A stretch of 64,000 nt of DNA from Oceanicola granulosus HTCC2516 (GTDB lineage: Bacteria; Pseudomonadota; Alphaproteobacteria; Rhodobacterales; Rhodobacteraceae). Each line of letters begins with the position of its first letter. Positions within the stretch are counted from its first letter, which is position 1. Below the pieces are notes generated by a model. The model ran no database searches. It saw only the letters and a program-made list of their open reading frames with translations, and was not told the DNA's origin. Positions 49,795-58,913 of this stretch are shown here, piece after piece. Both the position numbers and the translations under genes were made by a program. The DNA is taken from assembly GCF_000153305.1 (NCBI RefSeq), contig NZ_CH724107.1, positions 2,263,117 through 2,327,116 of the forward strand, given 5' to 3'.

Positions 49795-50487
49795 CTAGCC
49801 GGCGAGGCGGGCCCAGAGGCTGGCTTCGCCGAGTTTCTCGATGAACGCCTGATGCGCGGCCGCCTCGGCGGCCGTGATCCGCGGCGGCAGCGGCTCGGGG
49901 CGCGGACGCGGACGCCAGTCGTCCTGCCCGGCCTCGCCGCCACCCACCTGCGACACCGACAGCGCGAAGTCCGGCTGCCGGCCCCCGATCAGCTCCAGAT
50001 AGACCTCGGCCAGGATCTCGCTGTCGAGCAGCGCGCCGTGGTAGGTCCGCGCGGAATTGTCGATCCCGAACCGGCGGCAAAGCGCGTCGAGCGAGACCGG
50101 GGAGCCCGGGAACTTGCTGCGCGCCATGGCGACGGTATCGAGCGCCTGACTGTCCGGCAGGCGGGGCAGGTTGGCCCAGCCGAGCTCGGCGTTGAGGAAT
50201 TTCATGTCGAAGCTGGCATTGTGGATCACCAGCCGGGCGTCGCCGACGAAGTCGAGGAAGGCGCGGCCGATCCTGGCGAAGACCGGCTTGTCGGCGAGGA
50301 ACTCGTCGCCGAGCCCGTGCACCTCGAACGCCTCGCGCGGCATCGCCCGCTGAGGGTTGATGTACTGGTGGTAGGTGCGCCCCGTCGGCATGTGGTTGTC
50401 GAGTTCGACCGCGCCGATCTCGACAATGCGGTCGCCGTCCTCGGGATCGAAGCCGGTGGTCTCGGTGTCGAGCACGATCTCACGCAC
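49795..50487 (-). CDS. dnaQ: DNA polymerase III epsilon subunit (proofreading exonuclease)
   Basis: 3'-5' exonuclease that proofreads for the replicative polymerase. The DEDDh residues are in VLDTETTGFDPEDGDRIVE (ExoI), LVIHNASFDMKFLNAELG (ExoII) and RTYHGALLDSEILAEVY (ExoIII). It has 230 residues with a GTG start at 50487 that overlaps coaE by eight bases. It is the last gene of maf-aroE-coaE-dnaQ. Confidence 0.96.
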   Translation of the reverse strand: MREIVLDTETTGFDPEDGDRIVEIGAVELDNHMPTGRTYHQYINPQRAMPREAFEVHGLGDEFLADKPVFARIGRAFLDFVGDARLVIHNASFDMKFLNAELGWANLPRLPDSQALDTVAMARSKFPGSPVSLDALCRRFGIDNSARTYHGALLDSEILAEVYLELIGGRQPDFALSVSQVGGGEAGQDDWRPRPRPEPLPPRITAAEAAAHQAFIEKLGEASLWARLAG

Positions 50488-51085
50488 GGGCGATCCTCTC
50501 TCTCAATTCGGCGATCAACGCTACCACTTGTGCCTTCGCGCCTTCCAGCGTCAAGGTCTCGATGATGTGGTCGGCACGGCGGCGCTTCTCCGCGTCGGGC
50601 ATCTGGCGTGCGAGGATGGCCTGAAAGTGAGCCTCGGTCATGTCGGGGCGCGCGAGGACGCGCTGCTTCTGGACCTCGAGCGGCACGGTGACGACGGCAA
50701 CGCTGTCCATCGTCGCGTCCGCGCCCGTCTCGTAGAGCAGGGGGATGTCGCAGACGCTGATTTGCGTCTCTGTTTCGGCCAGAAAGCGGTTGCGGTCCGC
50801 GAGGACGAGGGGGTGCACGAGCGCTTCGATCTCCGCGAGGACCGTCGCATCCTGCGCGATCAGCTCCTTGAGCGCCTCGCGGGAGACGGCATCGTCTCGT
50901 ATGGCGGCGGGGAATGCGGTGGCGATGGGGCCAACCGCCGCGCCGCCTCGGGCGTAGAGGCGGTGCACGGCGGTGTCGGCGTCCCAGACCGGCAGGCCCT
51001 CGTCGCGGAACATCGCGGCGGTGGTGGACTTGCCCATGCCGATGGACCCGGTGAGCCCGAGCGCCCAGCCCTTGCGCTTGCTCAT
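50480..51085 (-). CDS. coaE: Dephospho-CoA kinase
   Basis: Last step of coenzyme A synthesis, phosphorylating the ribose 3'-hydroxyl of dephospho-CoA. The P-loop is GLTGSIGMGKSTTAAM (about 10-25), and DIPLLYETGAD and the lid RQMPDAEKRRRADHII are typical. It has 201 residues; the ATG overlaps the aroE stop as ATGA. Confidence 0.96.
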   Translation of the reverse strand: MSKRKGWALGLTGSIGMGKSTTAAMFRDEGLPVWDADTAVHRLYARGGAAVGPIATAFPAAIRDDAVSREALKELIAQDATVLAEIEALVHPLVLADRNRFLAETETQISVCDIPLLYETGADATMDSVAVVTVPLEVQKQRVLARPDMTEAHFQAILARQMPDAEKRRRADHIIETLTLEGAKAQVVALIAELRERIARA

Positions 51086-51915
51086 GGCTGGATCACGCGG
51101 CGCAGCTCGTCGTCGACCTCGGGGCGCACACCGAAGAACCGCTCGAAGGCGGGCACGGCCTGGTGAAGCAGCATCCCGAGCCCGTCGACGGCGATGCAGC
51201 CCGCCGCCTCGGCGGTTTCGAGTAGGCGCGTGCGCAGGGGGGTGTAGACGAGATCGGAGACGACGGCGCCCGGCTGCAGGCCGTCGAGCGGGATGCGGAA
51301 CTCGCCGGCGCCGACCATGCCGAGGGACGTGGTGTTGACCACCGTCGTCGCCTCTTCGAGCATGTTGCCCGCCTGCACCCAGTCGACCACCTGCACCCGC
51401 GCGCCGAATTCGGCCCGCAGCGCCTCGGCCTTGGGGCGGGTGCGGTTGGTCAGCAGGATGCGCGGCACCTGCGCGTCGAGCAGCGACGCGATGACCGCCC
51501 GCGCCGCGCCGCCCGCGCCAAGCACGGCGGCAGGGCCGGCGGCGGGCGACCAGGAGGGGGCGGCGTGGCGGATGTTCTCGAGGAACCCGTAGCCATCGGT
51601 GTTGTCGGCGTGGATGCGCCCGTCGGCCCCGAAGCTGAGCGTGTTGGCCGCGCCGATGAGCGTGGCGCGGTCGGACACTTGGTCGGCCAGCTCGAGCGCG
51701 GCGACCTTGTGGGGGATGGTGACGTTGACGCCGACGAAGCCGGCCTTCGGCAGCGCGCGCAGCACCGTCTCGAGGTTCTGCTCGTGAACGTCCATCGGGA
51801 CGTAATCGCCCGGCAGACCATGGCGACGGAGCCAGTACTTGTGCAGGCGGGGGCTCTTGGAGTGCGCGATCGGGTGACCCAGCACGCCGGCAAGGGGGAT
51901 CTTGGCCTCAGTCAT
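51082..51915 (-). CDS. aroE: Shikimate dehydrogenase
   Basis: NADPH-dependent reduction of 3-dehydroshikimate in aromatic amino acid synthesis. The substrate pocket is GHPIAHSKSPRLHKYWL with NVTIPHKVAAL (catalytic lysine) and NTDGYGF. The nucleotide site is VLGAGGAARAVIASL followed by NRTRPKAE. It has 277 residues; ATGA overlaps join it to maf and coaE. Confidence 0.96.
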   Translation of the reverse strand: MTEAKIPLAGVLGHPIAHSKSPRLHKYWLRRHGLPGDYVPMDVHEQNLETVLRALPKAGFVGVNVTIPHKVAALELADQVSDRATLIGAANTLSFGADGRIHADNTDGYGFLENIRHAAPSWSPAAGPAAVLGAGGAARAVIASLLDAQVPRILLTNRTRPKAEALRAEFGARVQVVDWVQAGNMLEEATTVVNTTSLGMVGAGEFRIPLDGLQPGAVVSDLVYTPLRTRLLETAEAAGCIAVDGLGMLLHQAVPAFERFFGVRPEVDDELRRVIQP

Positions 51916-52511
51916 GACGGCAATGTCCCGCGAAGGATGAGGTAAGACAAGAGCTCGAGCAGGGGCAGGCCGAGGACGTTGAAGTTGTCGCCGTCGATGC
52001 GGGTGAAGAGCCGCGCGCCTTCCTCCTCGAGCTTGTAGGCGCCGACGGCATGACGGACGCTCGTCCAGTTCCGCGCGACGTAGTCCTCTATATAGGCGTC
52101 GCTCAGGGGGCGCATCATCAGCCGCACCGTCCCGACATGGCGCCAGACCGGGCGGCCGTCCTCGCAGATGACGGCGGCGGAATGGAGCTGGTGGCGGTCG
52201 TTGGAAAGAGTCCGGAGCTGGTCCTCGGCTTCGCCCGGGCTTTCCGGCTTGGAGAACAGGGTGCCGCGATGATCGAGCACCTGGTCGGCGCCGATCACGA
52301 GGCGGCCGGGCTCGCGGGCGGAGACTTTCGCGGCCTTCAGCTCGGCCAGCGCGTCGGCGATGTCACGGGGGCGGGTGCCTTCGGCGAGAAGCGAATCGCG
52401 CAGGCTCGCCTCGTCGACCCGGGCGGGCTGAACATCGATCTCGAGGCCCGCATTGCGCAGCAGGGTGGCGCGGATTTCGGACCCGGAGGCGAGAATGAGC
52501 CGGTCGGACAT
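51912..52511 (-). CDS. maf: Maf-family nucleoside triphosphate pyrophosphatase
   Basis: Hydrolyses non-canonical or modified nucleotides and, when overexpressed, affects septum formation. The signature LILASGSEIRATLLRNAGL is at the N-terminus, with VIGADQVLDHRG and GAYKLEEEGARLF. I start at the ATG 52511 (199 residues), since the frame upstream is open but lies in the intergenic region. It is the first gene of a four-gene coupled operon that points away from the candidate origin. Confidence 0.94.
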   Translation of the reverse strand: MSDRLILASGSEIRATLLRNAGLEIDVQPARVDEASLRDSLLAEGTRPRDIADALAELKAAKVSAREPGRLVIGADQVLDHRGTLFSKPESPGEAEDQLRTLSNDRHQLHSAAVICEDGRPVWRHVGTVRLMMRPLSDAYIEDYVARNWTSVRHAVGAYKLEEEGARLFTRIDGDNFNVLGLPLLELLSYLILRGTLPS

Positions 52512-53039
52512 GGTGATGACCCTGTGGATGACTTGCGGGAGAGCTGTGGCCGGGCTGTGCGCCTTCTGCCCTCCGGAGCGGATCTGCACAAGTGTCGCGC
52601 CGGCCGGGGAGACGGTCCAAGAGGTTCTCCCCGTGGAGGAGGGACAAGTCGGGGGTGTGGAGAGATTGCGACCGGGGGTGGAGTCAAGGGAGCGGGAGAG
52701 GAAATTGCGACGGCTCTTTCTCGTGTAAGATACTGTTTTGCTGCAATTTTACAGATCACCCTGCTGCGGATGGATGGCTCTGGCCGCTGTGGACAGGCCT
52801 GAGGAGAATCTCGGAGTGGACACTTGTCCAGATCTCCTACCTACAACTACTTCCTTTCTTCTTATTCTTGATTGGGAAAAGGACCCTCCGGTCGCGCGGC
52901 TGGATCCCGGCCTCCGGCGCCGGAATTGACAGGTGGGGCGAAACTGCCTAACTGGGAGCCAAGGCCCGTCCGGGCCAGGAACTTCCCATTGAGAAAGAGA
53001 GTGCGGCCCGTTCATGACGGGGTGCTTCTGCGAATTGAC
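52512..53039. other. oriC: Candidate chromosomal replication origin (oriC)
   Basis: The largest non-coding gap in the window (528 bases), between divergent maf and rho. Two stretches are AT-rich against the GC-rich background: 52701-52760 (about 58% AT) and 52841-52880 (about 68% AT). DnaA-box-like words are TGTGGATGA (52523-52531, one mismatch to TGTGGATAA) and TGTGGACAG (52788-52796, weaker). Two GANTC methylation words are at 52681 and 52806. Neighbouring genes match known alphaproteobacterial origin regions and diverge from the gap, and parS sites are 2.5-4.5 kb away. It must also hold maf and rho promoters and could be only a long rho leader. This is a prediction. Confidence 0.55.
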
Positions 53040-54311
53040 ATGTCCCAAGACCGACTGAACCTCGCCGACCTGAAGGCGCAGAGCCCGAAGGATCTTCTCT
53101 CGCTCGCCGAGGAGCTGGAGATCGAGAACGCCTCGACGATGCGCAAGGGCGACATGATGTTCGCCATCCTCAAGGAGCGGGCCGAGGACGACTGGGTGAT
53201 CGGCGGCGACGGCGTGCTCGAGGTGCTGCAGGACGGCTTCGGCTTCCTGCGCTCACCCGAGGCGAACTACCTGCCGGGGCCGGACGACATCTATGTCAGC
53301 CCCGACATGATCCGGCAGTACTCGCTGCGCACCGGCGACACGGTCGAGGGAGTGATCCAGGAGCCGAACGACAACGAGCGGTACTTCGCGCTCGTGTCGG
53401 TGGAAGCGATCAACTTCGAAGAGCCGGAGAAGGCGCGCCACAAGGTGGCGTTCGACAACCTGACACCGCTCTACCCGGACGAGCGGCTGAAGATGGAGAT
53501 CGAGACCGAGGTGACGAAGGACCGCTCGGCGCGGATCATCGACCTCGTGTCTCCCATCGGCAAGGGCCAGCGCTCGCTCATCGTCGCGCCGCCGCGGACG
53601 GGCAAGACCGTGCTGCTGCAGAACATCGCGCACTCGATCGAGAAGAACCACCCGGAGTGCTACCTGATCGTGCTGCTCATCGACGAGCGGCCGGAGGAAG
53701 TGACGGACATGCAGCGGTCGGTGAAGGGGGAGGTCGTGTCCTCGACCTTCGACGAGCCGGCGTCGCGGCACGTGGCGGTGTCCGAGATGGTTATCGAGAA
53801 GGCGAAGCGGCTCGTGGAGCACAAGCGGGACGTGGTGATCCTGCTCGACTCGATCACGCGCCTCGGCCGGGCCTTCAACACGACGGTGCCATCGTCGGGC
53901 AAGGTGCTGACGGGTGGTGTGGACGCGAACGCGCTGCAGCGGCCGAAGCGCTTCTTCGGTGCCGCGCGCAACATCGAGGAGGGCGGGTCGCTGACGATCA
54001 TCGCGACCGCGCTGATCGATACCGGCTCGCGGATGGACGAAGTGATCTTCGAGGAATTCAAGGGCACCGGTAACTCCGAGATCGTGCTCGACCGGAAGGT
54101 CGCCGACAAGCGGGTCTTCCCGGCGATGGACATCCTGAAGTCCGGCACGCGGAAGGAAGAGCTTCTGACGGACAAGGTCGACCTGCAGAAGACCTACGTG
54201 CTGCGGCGGATCCTGAACCCGATGGGCACCACCGACGCCATCGAGTTCCTGATCTCGAAGCTCAAGCAGACCAAGTCGAACGCCGAGTTCTTCGAGTCGA
54301 TGAACACCTGA
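53040..54311 (+). CDS. rho: Transcription termination factor Rho
   Basis: Hexameric RNA helicase that ends transcription. It has 423 residues with the N-terminal RNA-binding domain ([20 protein letters not shown]) and the ATPase core: Walker [18 protein letters not shown], Walker [17 protein letters not shown], and the secondary RNA-binding Q-loop region [16 protein letters not shown]. The ATG at 53040 has only a weak ribosome site, compatible with tight autoregulation. It faces away from the candidate origin. Confidence 0.97.
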   Translation: MSQDRLNLADLKAQSPKDLLSLAEELEIENASTMRKGDMMFAILKERAEDDWVIGGDGVLEVLQDGFGFLRSPEANYLPGPDDIYVSPDMIRQYSLRTGDTVEGVIQEPNDNERYFALVSVEAINFEEPEKARHKVAFDNLTPLYPDERLKMEIETEVTKDRSARIIDLVSPIGKGQRSLIVAPPRTGKTVLLQNIAHSIEKNHPECYLIVLLIDERPEEVTDMQRSVKGEVVSSTFDEPASRHVAVSEMVIEKAKRLVEHKRDVVILLDSITRLGRAFNTTVPSSGKVLTGGVDANALQRPKRFFGAARNIEEGGSLTIIATALIDTGSRMDEVIFEEFKGTGNSEIVLDRKVADKRVFPAMDILKSGTRKEELLTDKVDLQKTYVLRRILNPMGTTDAIEFLISKLKQTKSNAEFFESMNT

Positions 54312-54341
54312 CGGGGCGCGGCTGCGGCCGCGGGTTCTGGT

Positions 54342-55610
54342 ATGGACACCATCTTCGCACTGGCGAGCGCGCGCGGCCGCGCCGGCGTCGCTGTCGTGCG
54401 CCTGTCCGGGCCGCAGGCGCGGGCGGCGGTCGAGCGGCTCGCGGGGCCGCTGCCGGAGGATGGGCGGACGCTGCGCAAGTTGCGCGACGGTGCGGACGAG
54501 CTCGACGAGGCGCTGGTGCTGGTCTTCCCGGAAGGGCGGAGCTTTACGGGTGAGGAGGTCGTGGAGCTGCATCTGCACGGCAGCCTCGCCGTCATCTCAG
54601 CCGTGCTGCAGCGGCTGGGGCAGGATCGGCGGCTGCGGATGGCGGCGGCGGGAGAGTTCACCAACCGTGCCTTCGTGAATGGACGGCTCGACCTGGCGCA
54701 GGTCGAGGGGCTTGCGGACTTGATCGACGCGGAAACGGAGGTCCAGCGCAAGCAGGCCGTGCGGGCGCTCGACGGGGCGCTCGGGCGGAAGGCGGAGCTT
54801 TGGCGGGCGCAGCTGATCCGGGCGGTAGCACTGGTGGAAGCGACCATCGATTTCGCCGACGAGGATGTGCCGGAGGATGTGAGCGCCGAGGTTGCCGAAC
54901 TAGTGGAGGGGGTGCGGACTGACTTGGCTTCGGAGGCGCGTGGCGTCGGAATTGCGGAGCGTGTGCGAGCTGGCTTCGAGGTGGCCATCCTGGGAGCGCC
55001 CAATGTCGGTAAGTCGACCTTGTTGAACGCGCTGGCGGGGCGGGAGGCGGCGATTACCTCCGAGGTGGCGGGGACGACGCGGGATGTCATCGAGGTCCGG
55101 ATGGAGTTGGCGGGCCTGCCGGTAACCGTTCTCGATACGGCGGGGCTTCGGGAGGCGACGGACCAAGTCGAGCGCATCGGCGTCGAGCGCGCACTGGCAC
55201 GGGCGGAGCAGGCGGATTTGCGGGTTCATCTGGTCGATGGGGGGCAGAGCCCGGCGAATGTTCGTGCGGACGATATCGTTGTGCAGGCAAAGGCCGACCT
55301 GCGAGGGGAGGGGGTCTCCGGCCTCACCGGCGCGGGTGTGGATAAGCTGGTGGCGGAACTCGGCCAGCGGCTGTCGGCCCGGGTGCCGGACGGCGCCGTA
55401 GCGGTGCGAGAGCGGCACAGGTTGGCGATGGAGCGGGCCGCCGAGGGGCTGGCGTCGGTGGTTCGGCAGATCACGTTGCTGGAAGAAATGCCGGACCTCT
55501 TGGCGGAAGAGCTCCGGGGTGCTATCCGGGCGATTGACTCGCTGGTGGGCCGAGTGGACGTGGAGCAAGTCCTCGGCGAAATCTTCTCCAGCTTTTGCAT
55601 CGGAAAGTGA
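54342..55610 (+). CDS. mnmE: tRNA modification GTPase MnmE
   Basis: Works with MnmG to add carboxymethylaminomethyl groups to wobble uridine 34. The folate-binding N-terminal domain includes [13 protein letters not shown]. The G domain has P-loop [12 protein letters not shown], switch [10 protein letters not shown] and [10 protein letters not shown]. The fourth G motif, normally NKxD, reads QAKADL, so asparagine is replaced by alanine. The catalytic C-terminal FCIGK is intact. It has 422 residues and starts 31 bases after rho. Confidence 0.95.
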   Translation: MDTIFALASARGRAGVAVVRLSGPQARAAVERLAGPLPEDGRTLRKLRDGADELDEALVLVFPEGRSFTGEEVVELHLHGSLAVISAVLQRLGQDRRLRMAAAGEFTNRAFVNGRLDLAQVEGLADLIDAETEVQRKQAVRALDGALGRKAELWRAQLIRAVALVEATIDFADEDVPEDVSAEVAELVEGVRTDLASEARGVGIAERVRAGFEVAILGAPNVGKSTLLNALAGREAAITSEVAGTTRDVIEVRMELAGLPVTVLDTAGLREATDQVERIGVERALARAEQADLRVHLVDGGQSPANVRADDIVVQAKADLRGEGVSGLTGAGVDKLVAELGQRLSARVPDGAVAVRERHRLAMERAAEGLASVVRQITLLEEMPDLLAEELRGAIRAIDSLVGRVDVEQVLGEIFSSFCIGK

Positions 55611-55614
55611 GGAG

Positions 55615-55630
55615 CGTTTCACGTGAAACA
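55615..55630. other. parS: parS centromere site 1, overlapping the mnmG start codon
   Basis: CGTTTCACGTGAAACA matches 15 of 16 bases of the bacterial parS consensus (TGTTTCACGTGAAACA); only the first base differs. It sits between mnmE and mnmG, and the central GTG at 55623 is the mnmG start codon. ParB loads here, about 3 kb upstream of parAB. Confidence 0.92.
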
Positions 55631-57491
55631 TTCTTCGTACGACGTCGTCGTGATCGGCGGCGGTCACGCCGGCAGTGAGGCCGCGCACGCGGCCGCCCGG
55701 CTCGGCTGCTCCGTGGCGCTTGTCACGCTGTCGGCTGCCGGCATTGGCGTCATGTCCTGCAATCCGGCCATCGGCGGGCTCGGCAAGGGACATCTCGTCC
55801 GTGAGATCGACGCCCTCGACGGGGTCATGGGGCGGGTCGCAGACGCGGCGGGCATCCAGTTCCGCCTGTTGAACCGACGCAAAGGCCCCGCTGTGCAGGG
55901 GCCGCGCGCGCAGGCGGACCGCAAGCTGTACCGGCACGCGATGCAGGATGCCCTCGCCGCTCAGCCGAACCTCAGGATTTTCGAAGGCGAGGCCGTGGAT
56001 CTGCTTGTGAAGGCAGGGAAGGTCGACGGGGTCCGACTGGCCGACGGTGGTGAGGTCGCAAGCAAGGCGGTCATCCTGACGACCGGAACCTTCTTGCGAG
56101 GCGTCATCCACATCGGCGACGTCGCGCGCCCCGGAGGTCGAATCGGCGAGAGCCCCTCCGTGAGGATGGCGGAGCGGATCGACGAGTTCGGTCTGCCGCT
56201 CGGCCGTCTGAAGACCGGCACACCGCCGCGGCTCGATGGCCGTACGATCCGCTGGGACGTGCTGGAGATGCAGCCGGGCGACGATGAGCCGACGATGTTC
56301 TCGTTCCTCTCATCGCAGCCGACGGCGCGGCAGATTTCCTGCGGCATCACGCACACGAACGAGCGCACGCACGACATCATTCGCGACAACCTCTCCCGCT
56401 CCGCGATGTATGGCGGCCACATCGGCGGGACGGGGCCACGCTATTGTCCGTCGATCGAGGACAAGGTGGTCCGGTTTTCCGAGAAGCCGTCGCACCAGGT
56501 CTTCCTGGAGCCGGAAGGCCTCGATGATCCGACGGTCTATCCGAACGGCATATCGACCTCGCTTCCCGAGGATGTGCAAGACGCTTACGTCCGGTCCATC
56601 ACCGGGCTTGAAGACGTGAAGATCCTGCAGCCCGGCTACGCGATTGAATACGACTATGTCGATCCGCGCGCGCTCCGGCCGACGCTGGAGGTGAAGGATG
56701 TCGCGGGGCTTTATCTCGCGGGGCAGATCAATGGCACGACGGGCTACGAGGAAGCCGCCGCTCAGGGGCTCGTCGCGGGCCTGAGCGCCGGTGCGGCCGC
56801 CCTCGGGCGGGAGCCGCTGACCTTCAGCAGGACGACGTCCTACATCGGCGTCATGGTCGACGACCTGATCACCCGCGGTGTCAGCGAACCCTACCGCATG
56901 TTCACCTCGCGTGCCGAGTTCCGTTTGTCGCTGCGCGCGGATAACGCCGATCAGCGGCTGACGGAGCAGGGTCGGCAGGCGGGCTGTGTTGGTGAGGAGC
57001 GTTGGAGCAGCTACAGCCGGAAGCGGGATGCGCTGGCGACTGGTCGCCGGGAGCTCGAGCGGCGGACCTTCAAGGCGCGCGATCTTGCGGGCCGCGGGGC
57101 CAATCTCAATTCTGATGGCGCGGCCCGATCCGGCACCGAAGCGCTCGCGCTCACCGATATCAGCTTCGAGGACCTGATCGCGCTCGATCCAGAGCTCGCA
57201 ACGGTCGCTCCGGATATCCAGCGCCAGCTCAAGAACGATGCGCTCTACGCCAACTATATCGAGCGGCAGGCGCAGGATATTGCAGCGCTTCGGCGGGACG
57301 ATGCGCAGGTGCTTCCGGAGAAGCTGGACTACCGCGAGATACAGGGGCTTTCGAATGAGTTGGCTGAGAAGCTCAACCATAGCCGTCCCGCCACGATCGC
57401 TCACGCCTCGCGGATCGAAGGGATGACTCCGGCGGCTCTCCTGATCCTTCTCGCGAAGATCAAGCGTGATCACCTGGCGAAGACGGCCTGA
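55623..57491 (+). CDS. mnmG: tRNA uridine-5-carboxymethylaminomethyl modification enzyme MnmG
   Basis: FAD enzyme that with MnmE modifies wobble uridine 34 of tRNA. The FAD motif is [20 protein letters not shown] at the N-terminus; [20 protein letters not shown] and [16 protein letters not shown] are diagnostic. It has 622 residues. The start is the GTG at 55623, which lies inside a parS site. The stop overlaps the rsmG start as TGATG. Confidence 0.97.
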   Translation: MKHSSYDVVVIGGGHAGSEAAHAAARLGCSVALVTLSAAGIGVMSCNPAIGGLGKGHLVREIDALDGVMGRVADAAGIQFRLLNRRKGPAVQGPRAQADRKLYRHAMQDALAAQPNLRIFEGEAVDLLVKAGKVDGVRLADGGEVASKAVILTTGTFLRGVIHIGDVARPGGRIGESPSVRMAERIDEFGLPLGRLKTGTPPRLDGRTIRWDVLEMQPGDDEPTMFSFLSSQPTARQISCGITHTNERTHDIIRDNLSRSAMYGGHIGGTGPRYCPSIEDKVVRFSEKPSHQVFLEPEGLDDPTVYPNGISTSLPEDVQDAYVRSITGLEDVKILQPGYAIEYDYVDPRALRPTLEVKDVAGLYLAGQINGTTGYEEAAAQGLVAGLSAGAAALGREPLTFSRTTSYIGVMVDDLITRGVSEPYRMFTSRAEFRLSLRADNADQRLTEQGRQAGCVGEERWSSYSRKRDALATGRRELERRTFKARDLAGRGANLNSDGAARSGTEALALTDISFEDLIALDPELATVAPDIQRQLKNDALYANYIERQAQDIAALRRDDAQVLPEKLDYREIQGLSNELAEKLNHSRPATIAHASRIEGMTPAALLILLAKIKRDHLAKTA

Positions 57492-58105
57492 TGCCGCAGG
57501 TCGCGGGTGTAGATGTTTCACGTGAAACAGCGGACCGGTTGACCGAGTTCGCGCAGCTCGTGGCGAAGTGGAACCCGCGCATCAACCTCGTCTCCAAAGG
57601 TTCCCTGGCCGACCTCCACGACCGGCACATCGCGGACTCGATCCAGCTCTACCGGCACATTCCACCGGAGGTCGAGTCATGGGCGGATTTGGGAAGCGGC
57701 GGCGGCTTCCCTGGGATCATCCTGGCCATCTTGGCCAAGGGTACGCGCTCGAGCCCGATCGAGGTCACCCTCGTCGAGAGCGACCAGCGCAAGGCGACCT
57801 TCCTGCGAACGGCCTCCCGCCAGCTGGATCTCGCGGTGAACGTCGCGACGTCCCGGATCGAGGATCTCCCCCCCATGAACGCGCACGGCCTCAGCGCCCG
57901 CGCACTCGCCCCGCTGACGAAGCTCCTCGATTACGCCGCCCGTCACCTCTCCCCCGATGGCTTCGCGCTGTTCCCGAAGGGCGAGACCGCGGCGAAAGAA
58001 ATTGCCACTGCGGAGGCCGACTGGTCCTTTGACCTCGAGCAGATCCCCAGTATCACCAATCCCGAAGCAGTCATTCTCAAGCTGAAGAGGATCAAGCGTG
58101 TCTGA
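57491..58105 (+). CDS. rsmG: 16S rRNA (guanine-527-N7) methyltransferase RsmG
   Basis: SAM-dependent methyltransferase of 16S G527; its loss gives low-level streptomycin resistance. It has 204 residues with SAM motif WADLGSGGGFPGIILAIL and VTLVESDQRKATFL. Residues 8-13 (DVSRET) are encoded by a perfect parS site. It overlaps mnmG by one base and parA by eight. Confidence 0.95.
   Translation: MPQVAGVDVSRETADRLTEFAQLVAKWNPRINLVSKGSLADLHDRHIADSIQLYRHIPPEVESWADLGSGGGFPGIILAILAKGTRSSPIEVTLVESDQRKATFLRTASRQLDLAVNVATSRIEDLPPMNAHGLSARALAPLTKLLDYAARHLSPDGFALFPKGETAAKEIATAEADWSFDLEQIPSITNPEAVILKLKRIKRV
57514..57529. other. parS: parS centromere site 2, inside rsmG
   Basis: TGTTTCACGTGAAACA is a perfect 16/16 match to the parS consensus and palindromic. 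It lies within the rsmG coding sequence and encodes the V-S-R-E-T stretch. ParB bound here, about 570 bases upstream of parA, would nucleate the partition complex. Confidence 0.97.
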
Positions 58106-58895
58106 CCCGACCCGCCCGCGCGGCCCCCGGATCATCGCGATCGCCAACCAGAAGGGCGGCGTCGGCAAGACGACCACGGCGATCAACCTCGGCGCCGCGC
58201 TGTCCCACGCCGGTCACACGGTGCTGATCGTCGACATCGATCCGCAAGGCAACGCCTCGACCGGCCTCGGCGTGGAGGCGGATGCGCGCGAGACCTCGAT
58301 CTACGACGTGCTCCTCGGTGAAGCCGAACTGGCTGACACGATCCGCAGCACCGAGGTCGGTGATCTCCTGATCATCCCGGCTACCACAGATCTCAGCTCT
58401 GCCGACATCGAGCTGATCTCCACCGAGAAGCGCAGCTTCCTCCTGCACGACGCGCTCCGCCAGCCCGCCGTCGACCGCTTCGCGCTCGACTACGTGCTGA
58501 TCGACTGCCCGCCGTCCCTGAACCTGCTCACCGTCAACGCTCTTGTCGCGGCCGATTCGGTGCTGGTCCCCCTCCAGAGCGAGTTCTTCGCGCTCGAAGG
58601 CCTTTCGCAGCTCATGCTGACGGTCCGCGAAGTCCGCGAGACCGCCAATCCGCGCCTGCGCATCGAGGGGGTGGCCCTGACGATGTACGACAAGCGCAAC
58701 AACCTCTCCCAGCAGGTCGAGGAGGACGCGCGGGAGAATCTCGGCGATCTCGTGTTCCAGACCGTGATCCCACGCAATGTTCGCCTGTCGGAGGCCCCGT
58801 CCTTCGCCATGCCCGTGCTTGACTACGACCCGTCCAGCCGCGGCGCGCAGGCCTACCAGGCCCTCGCCGCCGAGCTTATTGCCCGTAATGACTGA
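58098..58895 (+). CDS. parA: Chromosome partitioning ATPase ParA
   Basis: Deviant Walker ATPase that moves the ParB-parS complex to daughter cells. The motif is ANQKGGVGKTTTAINLG (about 17-33), with VDIDPQGNAS and LIDCPPSLNLLT. It has 265 residues with a GTG start that overlaps rsmG by eight bases. It is co-transcribed with parB. Confidence 0.97.
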   Translation: MSDPTRPRGPRIIAIANQKGGVGKTTTAINLGAALSHAGHTVLIVDIDPQGNASTGLGVEADARETSIYDVLLGEAELADTIRSTEVGDLLIIPATTDLSSADIELISTEKRSFLLHDALRQPAVDRFALDYVLIDCPPSLNLLTVNALVAADSVLVPLQSEFFALEGLSQLMLTVREVRETANPRLRIEGVALTMYDKRNNLSQQVEEDARENLGDLVFQTVIPRNVRLSEAPSFAMPVLDYDPSSRGAQAYQALAAELIARND

Positions 58896-58913
58896 CCGAG
58901 GAAGGACAGGCAG

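Noticed and set aside
52701-52880. E. coli-type 13-mer unwinding repeats (GATCTNTTNTTTT) in the candidate origin.
   Set aside because: GATCT occurs on either strand, but the rest matches poorly; I only claim AT-rich blocks.
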